Assembly: GCF_000463115.2 (NCBI RefSeq)
Contig: NZ_AWFX01000042.1
Span: 378,342 to 442,341 of the forward strand
DNA length: 64,000 bases
Reading direction: 5' to 3'
DNA from: Franconibacter helveticus LMG 23732
GTDB taxonomy: Bacteria > Pseudomonadota > Gammaproteobacteria > Enterobacterales > Enterobacteriaceae
Shown here piece by piece: positions 45,467 through 54,016 of the stretch (positions are counted from its first letter, which is position 1; the number at the start of each line of letters is the position of its first letter). Both the position numbers and the translations under genes were made by a program. The notes below the pieces were generated by a model, which worked only from the letters and a program-made list of their open reading frames with translations, made no database searches and was not told the DNA's origin.

Positions 45467-46720
45467 TCAGGGCCGCGCGGCGGTGCCGTCCGGCAGGCGT
45501 GCGTTCGTCCATTCCGGTATGCCGCCGGAAACCGGGTATCTGGCCGCCTCTTTTTCATTGATGTCGACGCCCAGTCCGGGACGATCGCTCAGGTAAGCGT
45601 AGCCTCTTTCCACCTCCGGGCAGCCAGGGAAAACCTCCTTCAGCGCGTCGTTGACCGGCGTATATTCCTGAATGCCAAGGTTGGTGATGCTCAAATCGAT
45701 ATGCAGATTGGCGGCCACGCCAACTGGCGAAATATCGCCTGGGCCATGCCACGCCGTTCGCACGCCGTAAAGCTCGGCAAAGGTCGCCAGTTTTTTGGCA
45801 GGCGTAATGCCGCCAATGGTGCTGACATGGCAGCGGATATAATCGATGAGTTGGTTCTGGATAAGCGGTTTCCATTCGTTTATCTGTGTGAAGAGTTCAC
45901 CCATCGCGACAGGCGTGCTGCTCTGCGCGCGCATTTTGCTCAGCCAGTCGATATTTTCCGGCGCCACGGGATCTTCCAGGAAAAAGAGTTGATAAGGCTC
46001 CAGCGATTTCGCCATCTGAATGGCGGCGATCGGCGTGATTCTTTCATGTACGTCGTGAATAAATTCAACCCCGAAACCCAGTTTATTGCGCAGGTGATCG
46101 AACAGCCGCGGCACGGCGCGCGCGTAGGCGTCCGGGTCAAAATATACGCCAGGCGTCTGGCTGCGCGGCGACACTTTAGGTTGAATATTGCGTGCTTTCG
46201 CCAGCTTGCCGCCAATGAGCCGCATGTCGTCGGTGCCTGCGCCGCCATACATACCCACCTGGCAGCGTACGTACTGATAGCCCTCTTCCATCCGGGCAAG
46301 AATATTATCTTCCACTTCCACTTCGTCGGCGCCGTCGCAGTGGCGATACAGCGCCACCCCGTCCCGGCATTTTCCGCCCAGCAGTTCATAGACCGGCAAA
46401 CCGGCCACTTTGCCTTTAAGATCCCACAGGGCCATATCCACGCCCGACAACGCGTTATTCATAACAGGGCCGTTGCGCCAGTAACCGCTAACCGCCGCCG
46501 ATTGCCAGATATCCTCGATGCGGGCGGGATCTTTGCCCAGCAGGAAGGGTTTCATGTAATTGTCGATAGCGGCAGCAACCGCATGAATACGCTGTGTAAA
46601 CGTCGCACAGCCCAGACCGTAAAGCCCGGGTTCGCTGGTCTCGATTTTCACCACGACCAGATCGATGCCGCCTGGCGCCGTCAGGATGGTTTTTACGTTC
46701 GTTATTTTCAGGTTGCTCAT
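45467..46720 (-). CDS. ManD/RspA-type sugar-acid dehydratase (enolase superfamily)
   Basis: 417 residues from ATG 46720, with AGGTGGAG upstream (GTG 46732 is the alternative). Capping domain 1-115, then a TIM barrel with the metal ligands expected of the mannonate dehydratase subgroup: Asp in FIHDVHERITP, Glu in FFLEDPVAPE, and Glu in VAMGELFT. The family dehydrates D-mannonate or D-gluconate (sometimes L-gulonate) to 2-keto-3-deoxygluconate. E. coli RspA is a relative. Regulated by its own copy of the cluster operator motif at 46745-46759. Neighbouring IdnO- and IdnD-like enzymes make gluconate a plausible substrate. Confidence 0.87.
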   Translation of the reverse strand: MSNLKITNVKTILTAPGGIDLVVVKIETSEPGLYGLGCATFTQRIHAVAAAIDNYMKPFLLGKDPARIEDIWQSAAVSGYWRNGPVMNNALSGVDMALWDLKGKVAGLPVYELLGGKCRDGVALYRHCDGADEVEVEDNILARMEEGYQYVRCQVGMYGGAGTDDMRLIGGKLAKARNIQPKVSPRSQTPGVYFDPDAYARAVPRLFDHLRNKLGFGVEFIHDVHERITPIAAIQMAKSLEPYQLFFLEDPVAPENIDWLSKMRAQSSTPVAMGELFTQINEWKPLIQNQLIDYIRCHVSTIGGITPAKKLATFAELYGVRTAWHGPGDISPVGVAANLHIDLSITNLGIQEYTPVNDALKEVFPGCPEVERGYAYLSDRPGLGVDINEKEAARYPVSGGIPEWTNARLPDGTAARP

Positions 46721-46744
46721 GAGGTTCTCCACCTATCTTGTATG

Positions 46745-46759
46745 ATGTCCTACATGTTA
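46745..46759. promoter_or_regulatory. GntR-type operator upstream of the dehydratase
   Basis: ATGTCCTACATGTTA with dyad ATGT-N3-ACAT. Thirteen consecutive bases (TGTCCTACATGTT) are identical to the site at the GntR gene start. The GT-N3-AC core fits the FadR subfamily. Confidence 0.75.
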
Positions 46760-46765
46760 TATGCT

Positions 46766-46790
46766 TTAAAAAGGCCCTGCGGGCCTTTAT
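46766..46790 (-). terminator. Terminator of the GntR gene
   Basis: AAAGGCCC-GCA-GGGCCTTT on the minus strand, followed by TTT, just 7 bp after the GntR stop. It separates the regulator from the dehydratase transcription unit. Confidence 0.75.
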
Positions 46791-46796
46791 CTCTGG

Positions 46797-47513
46797 TCAG
46801 TTTTGCCGTACGTCTTTAATGGCATGAACGTTATGCGTCATCGCGCCGTTCAGGGTTTCTGTCGCAAGCGAAGCATCGCGGTTCTTCAGCGCCATATAGA
46901 CCTTGATATGCGCCTCCACGCTCTCAAGCGTGATGCCTAATACCCTGTTTAACTCTTCCAGATAGTGAACGTAGATCCCTTTAAGCGACTCCATAACATG
47001 AATGAAGATTGAATTATGAGACGCTTTTACAATCGCCAGGTGGAAGTCGTAATCCGCCAGCGAATATTTTTTATAGTCATCCTTGTTCACCAGCATGCGG
47101 CTCAGCGCTTTTTCCAGCTCCTGAATATCTTCCTCGGTGGCGTTTTGCACCGCGAGCTCCATGCAGCGAAACTCCACTGTCTGGCGAAACACCCGCATAT
47201 GATCAAACTCTTCTTGTGAAAGATGAAGGATGGGCTGGTTGTCGTTAAAGACGCCGTAGCGCGTTGCGTCGCGGGTGACGAAAGTCCCCTTCCCCTGGTG
47301 CGTAATCACCACGCCCAGGTCGCGCAGTTTCTGCACGGCGCTTCTTACGCTTACGCGACTCACCTGAAAGGTGGCCGTCAATTCTGATTCGGAAGGCAGC
47401 TTACAGCCGGGCTCCCAGACCCCTTCCTGGATATTCTTTTTCATCTGCTCGTAGATAACATCGACAATGTTATGCTTTTGCACACTTTCCAGCGCCACGT
47501 CTTTAGCCTTCAC
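46797..47513 (-). CDS. GntR (FadR subfamily) repressor of the sugar-acid cluster
   Basis: 238 residues from GTG 47513. A longer frame to 47609 exists, but the operator motif at 47519-47532 would then lie inside the coding region. GTG 47513 has AGGA 8 bp upstream. The winged helix-turn-helix (about 10-80) reads LPSESELTATFQVSRVSVRSAVQKL. The C-terminal FCD domain (100-225) has the metal-binding Asp/His pattern DYDFHLAIVKASHN. It is central in the cluster, opposite the SDR-symporter-dehydrogenase operon, and probably represses all three units including itself. Confidence 0.88.
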   Translation of the reverse strand: MKAKDVALESVQKHNIVDVIYEQMKKNIQEGVWEPGCKLPSESELTATFQVSRVSVRSAVQKLRDLGVVITHQGKGTFVTRDATRYGVFNDNQPILHLSQEEFDHMRVFRQTVEFRCMELAVQNATEEDIQELEKALSRMLVNKDDYKKYSLADYDFHLAIVKASHNSIFIHVMESLKGIYVHYLEELNRVLGITLESVEAHIKVYMALKNRDASLATETLNGAMTHNVHAIKDVRQN

Positions 47514-47518
47514 CTTAC

Positions 47519-47532
47519 TTGTCCTACATGTT
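47519..47532. promoter_or_regulatory. GntR-type operator at its own gene start
   Basis: TTGTCCTACATGTT, sharing 13 consecutive bases with the dehydratase site. It ends 6 bp before the chosen GTG start, positioned for autorepression. Confidence 0.72.
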
Positions 47533-47753
47533 CGGATTTTTAACGCTTCCGGCTTTCCATCACAAGATAAATTTAAAGGCAAAAACGACATACGATGGGT
47601 ATTTTTCATTATTTTTATTTAATATCAATAATATAAAATTATTCCCTCATTTCATCCCTGCGTGACTTTGTTAAATATTTGTGAGTTATCCGCCATTTTT
47701 CTTTTTCCCCGATTGCTGTCGGTTTTATCCTCAAGTACAACAAAGAGCACCAC

Positions 47754-47768
47754 TTGTTAGTCATGTTA
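47754..47768. promoter_or_regulatory. GntR-type operator upstream of the IdnO-like gene
   Basis: TTGTTAGTCATGTTA: the same length and ends as the other sites (TTGT-N4-CATGTTA), with a divergent centre. It lies 13 bp before the SDR start codon. Confidence 0.55.
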
Positions 47769-47781
47769 CGTGAGAGATGCG

Positions 47782-48549
47782 ATGAACAACCTTTTTGATC
47801 TTACGGGTAAAACGGCGCTGATTACCGGCTCCACGCGCGGCCTGGGTTTTGCTTATGCAGAAGGCCTCGCTAAAGCTGGCGCCTCGGTGATCCTGAACGG
47901 CACCAGCGAGCCGCATATGAACAGCGCGCTGGAAAAACTTAACGCGCAGGGTCTGAACGCCCGCGGCTTTCTTTTTAATGTTGCCAGTGAAGAAGCTATC
48001 GAGCGCGTATTCAGCCAACTGGATGCGGAAAATGTGCATGTCGATATCGTGATTAACAATGCAGGCATTCAGTTTCGCAAGCCCATGCTTGAACTTGCCT
48101 TAAGCGACTGGCAACGCGTTCTGGATGTCAATCTCACCAGCGCCTTTCTGGTAGCGCGCGCGGCGGCGCGGCGAATGGTCGATCGTAAACGCGGCGGCAA
48201 GATTATTAATATCGGGTCGCTGACCAGCGAGGCGGCGCGCGCGACGGTTGCGCCTTACACGGCGGCCAAAGGCGGTATCAAGCTGTTAACCAAATCAATG
48301 GCGGCGGAATGGGCGGCTTACAACATCCAGTCCAACGGTATTGGTCCGGGCTACATTCTCACCGACATGAATGCCGCGCTGGTTGAGAACGAAGCGTTTG
48401 ACCAGTGGGTACGCAACAGCAACCCTTCCGGCCGCTGGGGCAAACCGGAAGAACTTATCGGCACAGCCGTTTATCTGGCCTCCGGCGCCTCCGACTACGT
48501 GAACGGACAGATGATTTATGTCGATGGCGGCTGGCTCGCCACCCTGTAA
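47782..48549 (+). CDS. SDR, gluconate 5-dehydrogenase (IdnO)-like
   Basis: 255 residues from ATG 47782, with GAGAG upstream (GTG 47770 possible). Short-chain dehydrogenase motifs: TGSTRGLG, NNAGIQFRKP and YTAAK. The start FDLTGKTALITGS, the NNAGIQ region, and the end DYVNGQMIYVDGG resemble E. coli IdnO, which reduces 5-ketogluconate to D-gluconate. It is first in an operon with the symporter (68 bp later) and the IdnD-like gene, which fits a route from idonate through 5-ketogluconate to gluconate. Confidence 0.83.
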   Translation: MNNLFDLTGKTALITGSTRGLGFAYAEGLAKAGASVILNGTSEPHMNSALEKLNAQGLNARGFLFNVASEEAIERVFSQLDAENVHVDIVINNAGIQFRKPMLELALSDWQRVLDVNLTSAFLVARAAARRMVDRKRGGKIINIGSLTSEAARATVAPYTAAKGGIKLLTKSMAAEWAAYNIQSNGIGPGYILTDMNAALVENEAFDQWVRNSNPSGRWGKPEELIGTAVYLASGASDYVNGQMIYVDGGWLATL

Positions 48550-48617
48550 TCACAGGCTGCAACGTTTCGCGCAAAGCGCCCGTGCGCCATGTCCGGCTTA
48601 CTGAAAAAGGTCAACGA

Positions 48618-49979
48618 ATGAACATAAAACCAACTCGTACCCGATTCTCAGTCCTCGCCATGTTGTTCGTGGTTACCGCAATTAACTATATGGATCGGGC
48701 GAACCTCTCCGTGGCGGGGTCGCATATCCAGGGTGAGTTTGCATTATCAGCAACCCAGCTTGGCCTGCTGTTTTCTATGTTTACCTGGTTTTACGCCATG
48801 AGCCAGATCCCGGTAGGCTACCTGCTCGACCGAATCGGCTCCCGCTGGCTTTACGGCAGCGCCATTGTGCTCTGGAGCCTCTTCACGTTGCTGATGGGCC
48901 TTGCCTCACACCATTTTTTCACCACCGCGGCCGCCTCTTTTATGATGCTGCTGGCCTGCCGCGCGCTGGTGGGCATTGCCGAAGCGCCTTCGTTTCCATC
49001 TAATACGAAAATCATCGCCACCTGGTTTCCCGATCACGAGCGGGCGCGAGCCACTGCGACCTATTCCAGCGCGCAATACATCGGGCTTGCGCTGCTTACG
49101 CCCGCGCTGTCATTTATCGTCAGCAAATGGGGTTGGGAGATGTCGTTCTATCTCTCGGGCCTGGTAGGTATCGTGTTTGGTATTTACTGGCTGATCGCCT
49201 ATCGCGATCCGCAGCAGAGTAAACGCGTTAACCAGGCGGAGCTGGAGCTTATTCGACAGGGCGGCGGCTATGGCTCGGCCGCGCAAGACAGCCGCAGCCG
49301 CGTCGACTGGCCGTCCGTGCGTTACATTTTACGCCAGCGCACCACCTGGGGCCTTTTCATCGCGCAGTTCGCCGCCTCTTCCACGCTCTATTTTTTCCTC
49401 ACGTGGTTTATCGTTTATCTGGAAAAAGGTCTTCATCTTTCGATTGATAAAGCAGGCATCGGCGCGATGTTTCCTTATCTCATGGCAATGGCGGGCGTGC
49501 TGTGCGGCGGCACCCTGAGCGACCTGTTGCTTAAGCGCGGCCACAGCCGGACCTTTGCCCGTAAATTACCGGTCATGGCGGGCATGCTGCTGACCTGCTC
49601 TATCGCCCTGGTTAACTTTTTTCAGGAAAGCCCGGTTATCGCCATCGCCATTTTGTCCCTCGCCTTTTTTGCTAACGCTTTTTCAAATCTCGGCTGGGTG
49701 GTGTGCAGCGATGTTATTCCTCGTCACCTGATAGGCACTATTGGCGGCTTCCTGAACATTTTCGGCAACCTCTCCGGTATCGCCAGCCCCATCATTATTG
49801 GCGTGATTTTGCAGCGTACCCAGAATTTTCAGTATGCGATGTGGTATATCGCCGCCGTCGCGCTCGCAGGCTTCCTCGCCTATCTGTTTCTTGTCGGCAG
49901 GATTGAGGTCATCACGCCGCCCGCCGACGAGCAGGAAAACGGCAGCAAGGAAAAATTTAACACTCCGTCAAATGCGTAG
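48618..49979 (+). CDS. ACS family MFS sugar-acid symporter
   Basis: 453 residues from ATG 48618. Twelve helices. The N-terminal TRFSVLAMLFVVTAINYMDRANLSVA and GYLLDRIGSRWLYG are typical of the anion:cation symporter branch with ExuT, GudP and GarP, which import hexuronates and aldarates. In this cluster it should bring in the hexonate used by the neighbouring dehydrogenases. The C-terminal tail is charged. It is followed by the dehydrogenase gene after 9 bp. Confidence 0.88.
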   Translation: MNIKPTRTRFSVLAMLFVVTAINYMDRANLSVAGSHIQGEFALSATQLGLLFSMFTWFYAMSQIPVGYLLDRIGSRWLYGSAIVLWSLFTLLMGLASHHFFTTAAASFMMLLACRALVGIAEAPSFPSNTKIIATWFPDHERARATATYSSAQYIGLALLTPALSFIVSKWGWEMSFYLSGLVGIVFGIYWLIAYRDPQQSKRVNQAELELIRQGGGYGSAAQDSRSRVDWPSVRYILRQRTTWGLFIAQFAASSTLYFFLTWFIVYLEKGLHLSIDKAGIGAMFPYLMAMAGVLCGGTLSDLLLKRGHSRTFARKLPVMAGMLLTCSIALVNFFQESPVIAIAILSLAFFANAFSNLGWVVCSDVIPRHLIGTIGGFLNIFGNLSGIASPIIIGVILQRTQNFQYAMWYIAAVALAGFLAYLFLVGRIEVITPPADEQENGSKEKFNTPSNA

Positions 49980-49988
49980 GGAGAGATC

Positions 49989-51029
49989 ATGCAGAGTAAA
50001 ATTGTTAAGGCCGTTATGGTTACAGGGGCGCATGACGTGCGTCTTGAAGACTACACCATCAACTGGGATGAGGCGCAGGCGCTGGTCAAAGTCGAACGCG
50101 GCGGAATATGTGGTTCAGATATTCACTATTTCCAGCATGGCCGGGCCGGTATGTCTGTACTGAAATCCCCGATGGTGCTGGGTCACGAGTTTGTGGGAAT
50201 CATTGAGCAAGCGCCGCATGGGAGCGGCCTGACGCCAGGCCAACGCGTGGCGATTAATCCTTCGCAGCCCTGTCAGCAATGTGAAATCTGCCTCAGTGGC
50301 AAGCAAAATCTTTGCCGCTCGATGCGGTTTATGGGCAGCGCGCAGTTTTATCCGCATGTGAATGGCGGCTTCGCGCAGTATGTCGCGGTCAACCCGGCGC
50401 AATGCGTACCTTATTGCGCAGAGGCGAACCCTGAAGTTATCGTGTTCGCCGAACCGCTCGCCGTCTGCCTTCATGCTGTCAGGCAGGCTGGCGATTTGAC
50501 CGGCAAGCGGGTGCTGGTTACCGGTGCAGGCCCGATTGGCTGCCTGGTCATTGCAGCGGCGCTGGCTTGCGGCGCAACCGAGGTTGTCGCGACCGATATC
50601 AGCGAGCGCTGCCGCGCGCTGGCGGTGAAGATGGGCGCCTCGTCGGCGAAAGACCCTCGCGACGAGGAGGCCGCAGCGCAATGGTCTGCGAACGGCGGCG
50701 CCTTTGACGTTTGCTTTGAAGCTTCCGGCGCCACCTCTGCGGTCGCTTCCGTGGTGAGCTATACGCGCCCGGGCGGAATTATCGTGCAGTTGGGCATGGG
50801 CGCGGCGGAGATTAACTACCCTGTCGGTCCCCTGCTGGTGAAAGAAATCCAGCTGCGTGGCTCGTTTCGCTTCACCAGTGAATTTACTACCGCTGTCCGC
50901 TGGCTGGAAAACGGCAAAATTAACCCGCTCCCGCTGCTCTCTGAGGCATTAAACATGGATGAGGCGGCGGCCGCGCTGGAGCTTGCTTCTGACAAAGCGC
51001 GGGCGGCCAAGGTGCAACTGGTGTTCTGA
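49989..51029 (+). CDS. Zinc-dependent L-idonate 5-dehydrogenase (IdnD)-like
   Basis: 346 residues. Catalytic zinc ligands in GGICGSDIHYF (Cys near residue 40) and GHEFVG. The structural zinc site CQQCEICLSGKQNLC is complete. Rossmann motif GAGPIGCLV near residue 176. INPSQPC, FAEPLAVCLHAVRQAG and LRGSFRFTSEFTTAVRWL agree closely with my memory of E. coli IdnD, which oxidises L-idonate to 5-ketogluconate with NAD(P). Last gene of the operon, with a strong ribosome site. A stem of 9 bp (51036-51068) follows. Confidence 0.83.
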   Translation: MQSKIVKAVMVTGAHDVRLEDYTINWDEAQALVKVERGGICGSDIHYFQHGRAGMSVLKSPMVLGHEFVGIIEQAPHGSGLTPGQRVAINPSQPCQQCEICLSGKQNLCRSMRFMGSAQFYPHVNGGFAQYVAVNPAQCVPYCAEANPEVIVFAEPLAVCLHAVRQAGDLTGKRVLVTGAGPIGCLVIAAALACGATEVVATDISERCRALAVKMGASSAKDPRDEEAAAQWSANGGAFDVCFEASGATSAVASVVSYTRPGGIIVQLGMGAAEINYPVGPLLVKEIQLRGSFRFTSEFTTAVRWLENGKINPLPLLSEALNMDEAAAALELASDKARAAKVQLVF

Positions 51030-51035
51030 TCCTGT

Positions 51036-51068
51036 TGCGTCGCATAGTGTCTCGCATAGTGCGACGCA
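51036..51068. terminator. Hairpin between idnD-like gene and GH15 gene
   Basis: TGCGTCGCA (51036-51044) pairs with TGCGACGCA (51060-51068). The loop and right arm contain a direct repeat, CGCATAGTG. No T-run. Probable bidirectional terminator for these convergent genes. Confidence 0.45.
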
Positions 51069-51079
51069 TCAGCCCCCTG

Positions 51080-52903
51080 CTACGGCTGCCAGGTTAGCTC
51101 GTCTCCGGCCATTTTTTTATCCAGATAGTACGCCGCGCTGATAAGCGCCAGATGAGAAAGCGCCTGCGGAAAGTTGCCCAGCGCATTGCCCAGCGGGTCG
51201 AACTCTTCGGCATATAAGCCCAGATGGTTGGCGTGGATGAGCACCTTTTCAAATTCAATGCGCGCCTCCTCCAGCCGGTCGGCGCGGGCAAGACACTCCA
51301 CATACCAGAACGAACAGGCGACAAAATAGCCCTCTTCGCCGTGCAGGGAATCTGCCGGGGTTTCGCTGGCGATATAGCGGCGCACCATGCCGCCGCGCAC
51401 CAGCTTGTTTTTAATGGCGTCGAGCGTTGCCAGCCAGTCGGGATCTTTCGCGCTGACGAAGCGAAACAGCGGCATCAGCAGCATTGAGCCATCAAGGTCG
51501 GTGCCATGGCGGGTCGAGGTAAAGTGACCGAGCTGCGCGTTCCAGAAGTTTTCCCAGATATCTTCACGGATAGCCTGGCGCACACGCTCCCAGCGATCAT
51601 AAGGCATCGACAGCGAGCGCCTGGCGCCCAGCCGCAGCGCTCTGTCGAGCGCCACCCAGCACATAAGCCTTGAGTAAAGAAAATGCTCCGGCTCGCCGCG
51701 CATCTCCCAGATCCCCGCGTCGGGGCTGTTCCAGATATCGCAAACGTGATCGACAAGCCGGATCACATGCTGCCAGCCGCGGTGCGGTATGCCGTCGCCA
51801 TATTTCGTCGTCAGATACAGCGTATCGAGCAGCTCGCCATAAATGTCCAGCTGGCGCTGCTGCCAGGCGCCGTTGCCGATGCGCACCGGCGTTGACCCCA
51901 GATGCCCCTGCAAATGCGGCAGTTCGTATTCCTGTAAATCTGTGCCGCTGTCCAGCCGGTACATAACCTGTAACTTGTGCGGTTCAAACTGGCTGTTCTC
52001 CATGCAGGTGCGCACCCAGTGGCCGAACGCTTTCGCCTCTTCAATGTAGCCAAGGCGGATAAACGCGTAACAGCTAAACGACGCGTCTCTTATCCAGCCG
52101 GCGCGGTAGTCCCAGTTGCGCTCGCCGCCGATAAGTTCCGGCAGGCTGAAGGTGGCGGCAGCGGCGACGGAGCCGTGCCGCTTTGAGCTTAATAGCTTCA
52201 GCACCAGCGAAGAGCGGATCACCATCTCACGCCAGCGTCCGCGATATTTGTTTTTACCGACCCACTGCTGCCAGAATGCCAGCGTCTCGTGCTGCATCCG
52301 CTCCACGTCCTGCTGGCCCTGTCCGGTGGCCGTTTCGCCGCCGATAATAAAAAAAGCCTCTTCGCCGCATTGCAGCGTAAAGCGGCTCTGCACCGCGTTA
52401 GCCTCGCCGCGTAGCGCCACCGAGGCGTTAAGCGTGACGCTTTGCTGGCCTTCCGCCTGCCAGAGCGCCGTGTTTTCCATGACGTGCAGATCCGGCTCTA
52501 CCCTCGCATAGTCGAATTTCAGGCGGCAGAGCATCGTCAGCGTCGCTTCCCCCTGCACCACTTTCACCCGGCGAACAATGCAGGGCGGCGTTTGATTATC
52601 CGCGGTGATCGGCATGAAATCGTTCAGCTCGATAACGGCGTTTTGCGCCAGCCAGCGGGTTTGCAGGATATTACTGTCCGGCAGATAAAACTGCACCGTG
52701 CGCCAGCCCTCGCCTTCCGGCGACAGCGTAAAAATGCCTGAACGTTCGTCATCCAGCAGGGCGGTAAAAAGCGAGGGGCTGTCGAGCTCCGGCCAGCACC
52801 AGTAATCAATCGCGCCTTTGGTCGTCACCAGCGCGCAGGTGCGCAGGTCGCCGATAAGGCCGTGCTTGCAGATGGGGGCTGGCGCAGAGTCGTTGGCTGT
52901 CAT
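51080..52903 (-). CDS. Glycoside hydrolase family 15 protein
   Basis: 607 residues. N-terminal beta-sandwich (about 1-210) and C-terminal (alpha/alpha)6 barrel (220-600), as in bacterial glucoamylase- and trehalase-like GH15 enzymes. Signatures: GERNWDYRAGWIRDASF in the substrate pocket, the general acid Glu400 in IWEMRGEP, and the second acid in LYAEEFDP (Glu566/567), followed by GNFPQALSHLALI. No signal peptide, so it acts in the cytoplasm, probably on trehalose or short alpha-glucosides. Single gene, with no trehalose synthesis genes nearby. Confidence 0.88.
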   Translation of the reverse strand: MTANDSAPAPICKHGLIGDLRTCALVTTKGAIDYWCWPELDSPSLFTALLDDERSGIFTLSPEGEGWRTVQFYLPDSNILQTRWLAQNAVIELNDFMPITADNQTPPCIVRRVKVVQGEATLTMLCRLKFDYARVEPDLHVMENTALWQAEGQQSVTLNASVALRGEANAVQSRFTLQCGEEAFFIIGGETATGQGQQDVERMQHETLAFWQQWVGKNKYRGRWREMVIRSSLVLKLLSSKRHGSVAAAATFSLPELIGGERNWDYRAGWIRDASFSCYAFIRLGYIEEAKAFGHWVRTCMENSQFEPHKLQVMYRLDSGTDLQEYELPHLQGHLGSTPVRIGNGAWQQRQLDIYGELLDTLYLTTKYGDGIPHRGWQHVIRLVDHVCDIWNSPDAGIWEMRGEPEHFLYSRLMCWVALDRALRLGARRSLSMPYDRWERVRQAIREDIWENFWNAQLGHFTSTRHGTDLDGSMLLMPLFRFVSAKDPDWLATLDAIKNKLVRGGMVRRYIASETPADSLHGEEGYFVACSFWYVECLARADRLEEARIEFEKVLIHANHLGLYAEEFDPLGNALGNFPQALSHLALISAAYYLDKKMAGDELTWQP

Positions 52904-53106
52904 GGTTTTTCCGGTTCAGGGCGTCAGTCGTTCAGCAAGTATAGATGCGGATCGCCAGGGTTTTGCTTTTCCGGTTTTAACCGCCTCGTGGCGGTAAACC
53001 GGCTAAGGGCCATTTTCGTGCTCTTTTTACCTTAAATGCGCGACAACCCCGTGTCAGGCCATACTATTGTCAGAATAAGCGGCAATAACTGGCATGAGGA
53101 GATGAA

Positions 53107-53208
53107 ATGAAATCATCCGTCAACAAGCCTGCGATCGCAGGGTATTTATCGCGGCGCGGCTTGCGCCAGGCGCTGGCGCATTTTACGCAAGGAGAGGCGC
53201 GTGAATAA
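53107..53208 (+). CDS. Small ORF coupled to the Usp gene
   Basis: 33 codons (starts MKSSVNKPAIAGYLSRRG). The ribosome site GAGGAG is among the best in the window, and the frame overlaps the Usp start by 8 bp, so translation of the two could be coupled. The product is basic and without a membrane segment. It may be a real small protein or a leader. I do not recognise it. Confidence 0.45.
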   Translation: MKSSVNKPAIAGYLSRRGLRQALAHFTQGEARE

Positions 53209-54016
53209 CGCCGTTGTCGCGTGCATACAGGGCGCGCCCGTCGACCGCGCGGTTTGCGAATATGGCGCCTGGGCGGCGACAACCCTTGGCGCGCCGCTCG
53301 CCCTGCTGCATATGCTGCCAGAAACGCGCCCGCCCGCGCCCTGCGCCTTCATGGATGCAACAGCGGCTTCGCTGCTCCAGCAGCTGGAAAAGGTTGAAAA
53401 CGAACGCCAGCGGTTAGACATGGCGCTGGGTGAAGCGCGGCTGGCTGGCTGCGCCGCGTGGCTCAGGCAGCGTGGTCTTGCAAGCGCGCAACTGCTGCAA
53501 AAGCAAGGCTCGCCTGCCGCGCTGCTCGAAGGCATGGCCGACGTGCGCCTGATGGTATTCGGCAAGGAAGAAGCGCTAAATCCGGTCGGCAGCGCGGTTG
53601 AGACGCTGATTCGCCTGCACCGGGGCGCCGTGCTGGCGGCGGCAGGCCCCTTTACAGAACCTCGCCGCGCGATGTTTGCCTGGGACGCCAGCAACGAGTG
53701 CCGCAAACACCTGGCGACCCTGACCGCAAGCCCGCTGCTTTACGGCATGGAGTGCCATCTGGTGATGGTGAACGGCAACGCCACGGCGCTGCAAAATGGC
53801 TATGACGTCTGGCGCAAGGCGGGGATCCGGGTGCAGGCGCATATGCTGGAAGGAACCTCCGTCACGGAATCGCTCCACCGTTATGCCGAAACGCATCGCA
53901 TCGACCTGACCATCATGGGCGCATACGGCCATTCGCCGCGACGACGCTATTTTATTGGCCGCCACGCCGCACAGATGCTGTTTACCAGCCGCCTGCCGCT
54001 GATGCTGCTGCGCTAG
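53201..54016 (+). CDS. Two-domain universal stress protein (UspA family)
   Basis: 271 residues from GTG 53201, with AAGGAG upstream. Two tandem Usp folds (about 1-140 and 145-271). The second ends with GAYGHSPRRRYFIGR, the ATP-binding GxxG-x9-G pattern, and HAAQMLFTSRLPLMLL. The first half has lost that pattern. Such UspE-like proteins respond to starvation and oxidative or membrane stress by binding nucleotide. It overlaps the convergent fimbrial adhesin gene by 4 bp. Confidence 0.87.
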   Translation: MNNAVVACIQGAPVDRAVCEYGAWAATTLGAPLALLHMLPETRPPAPCAFMDATAASLLQQLEKVENERQRLDMALGEARLAGCAAWLRQRGLASAQLLQKQGSPAALLEGMADVRLMVFGKEEALNPVGSAVETLIRLHRGAVLAAAGPFTEPRRAMFAWDASNECRKHLATLTASPLLYGMECHLVMVNGNATALQNGYDVWRKAGIRVQAHMLEGTSVTESLHRYAETHRIDLTIMGAYGHSPRRRYFIGRHAAQMLFTSRLPLMLLR

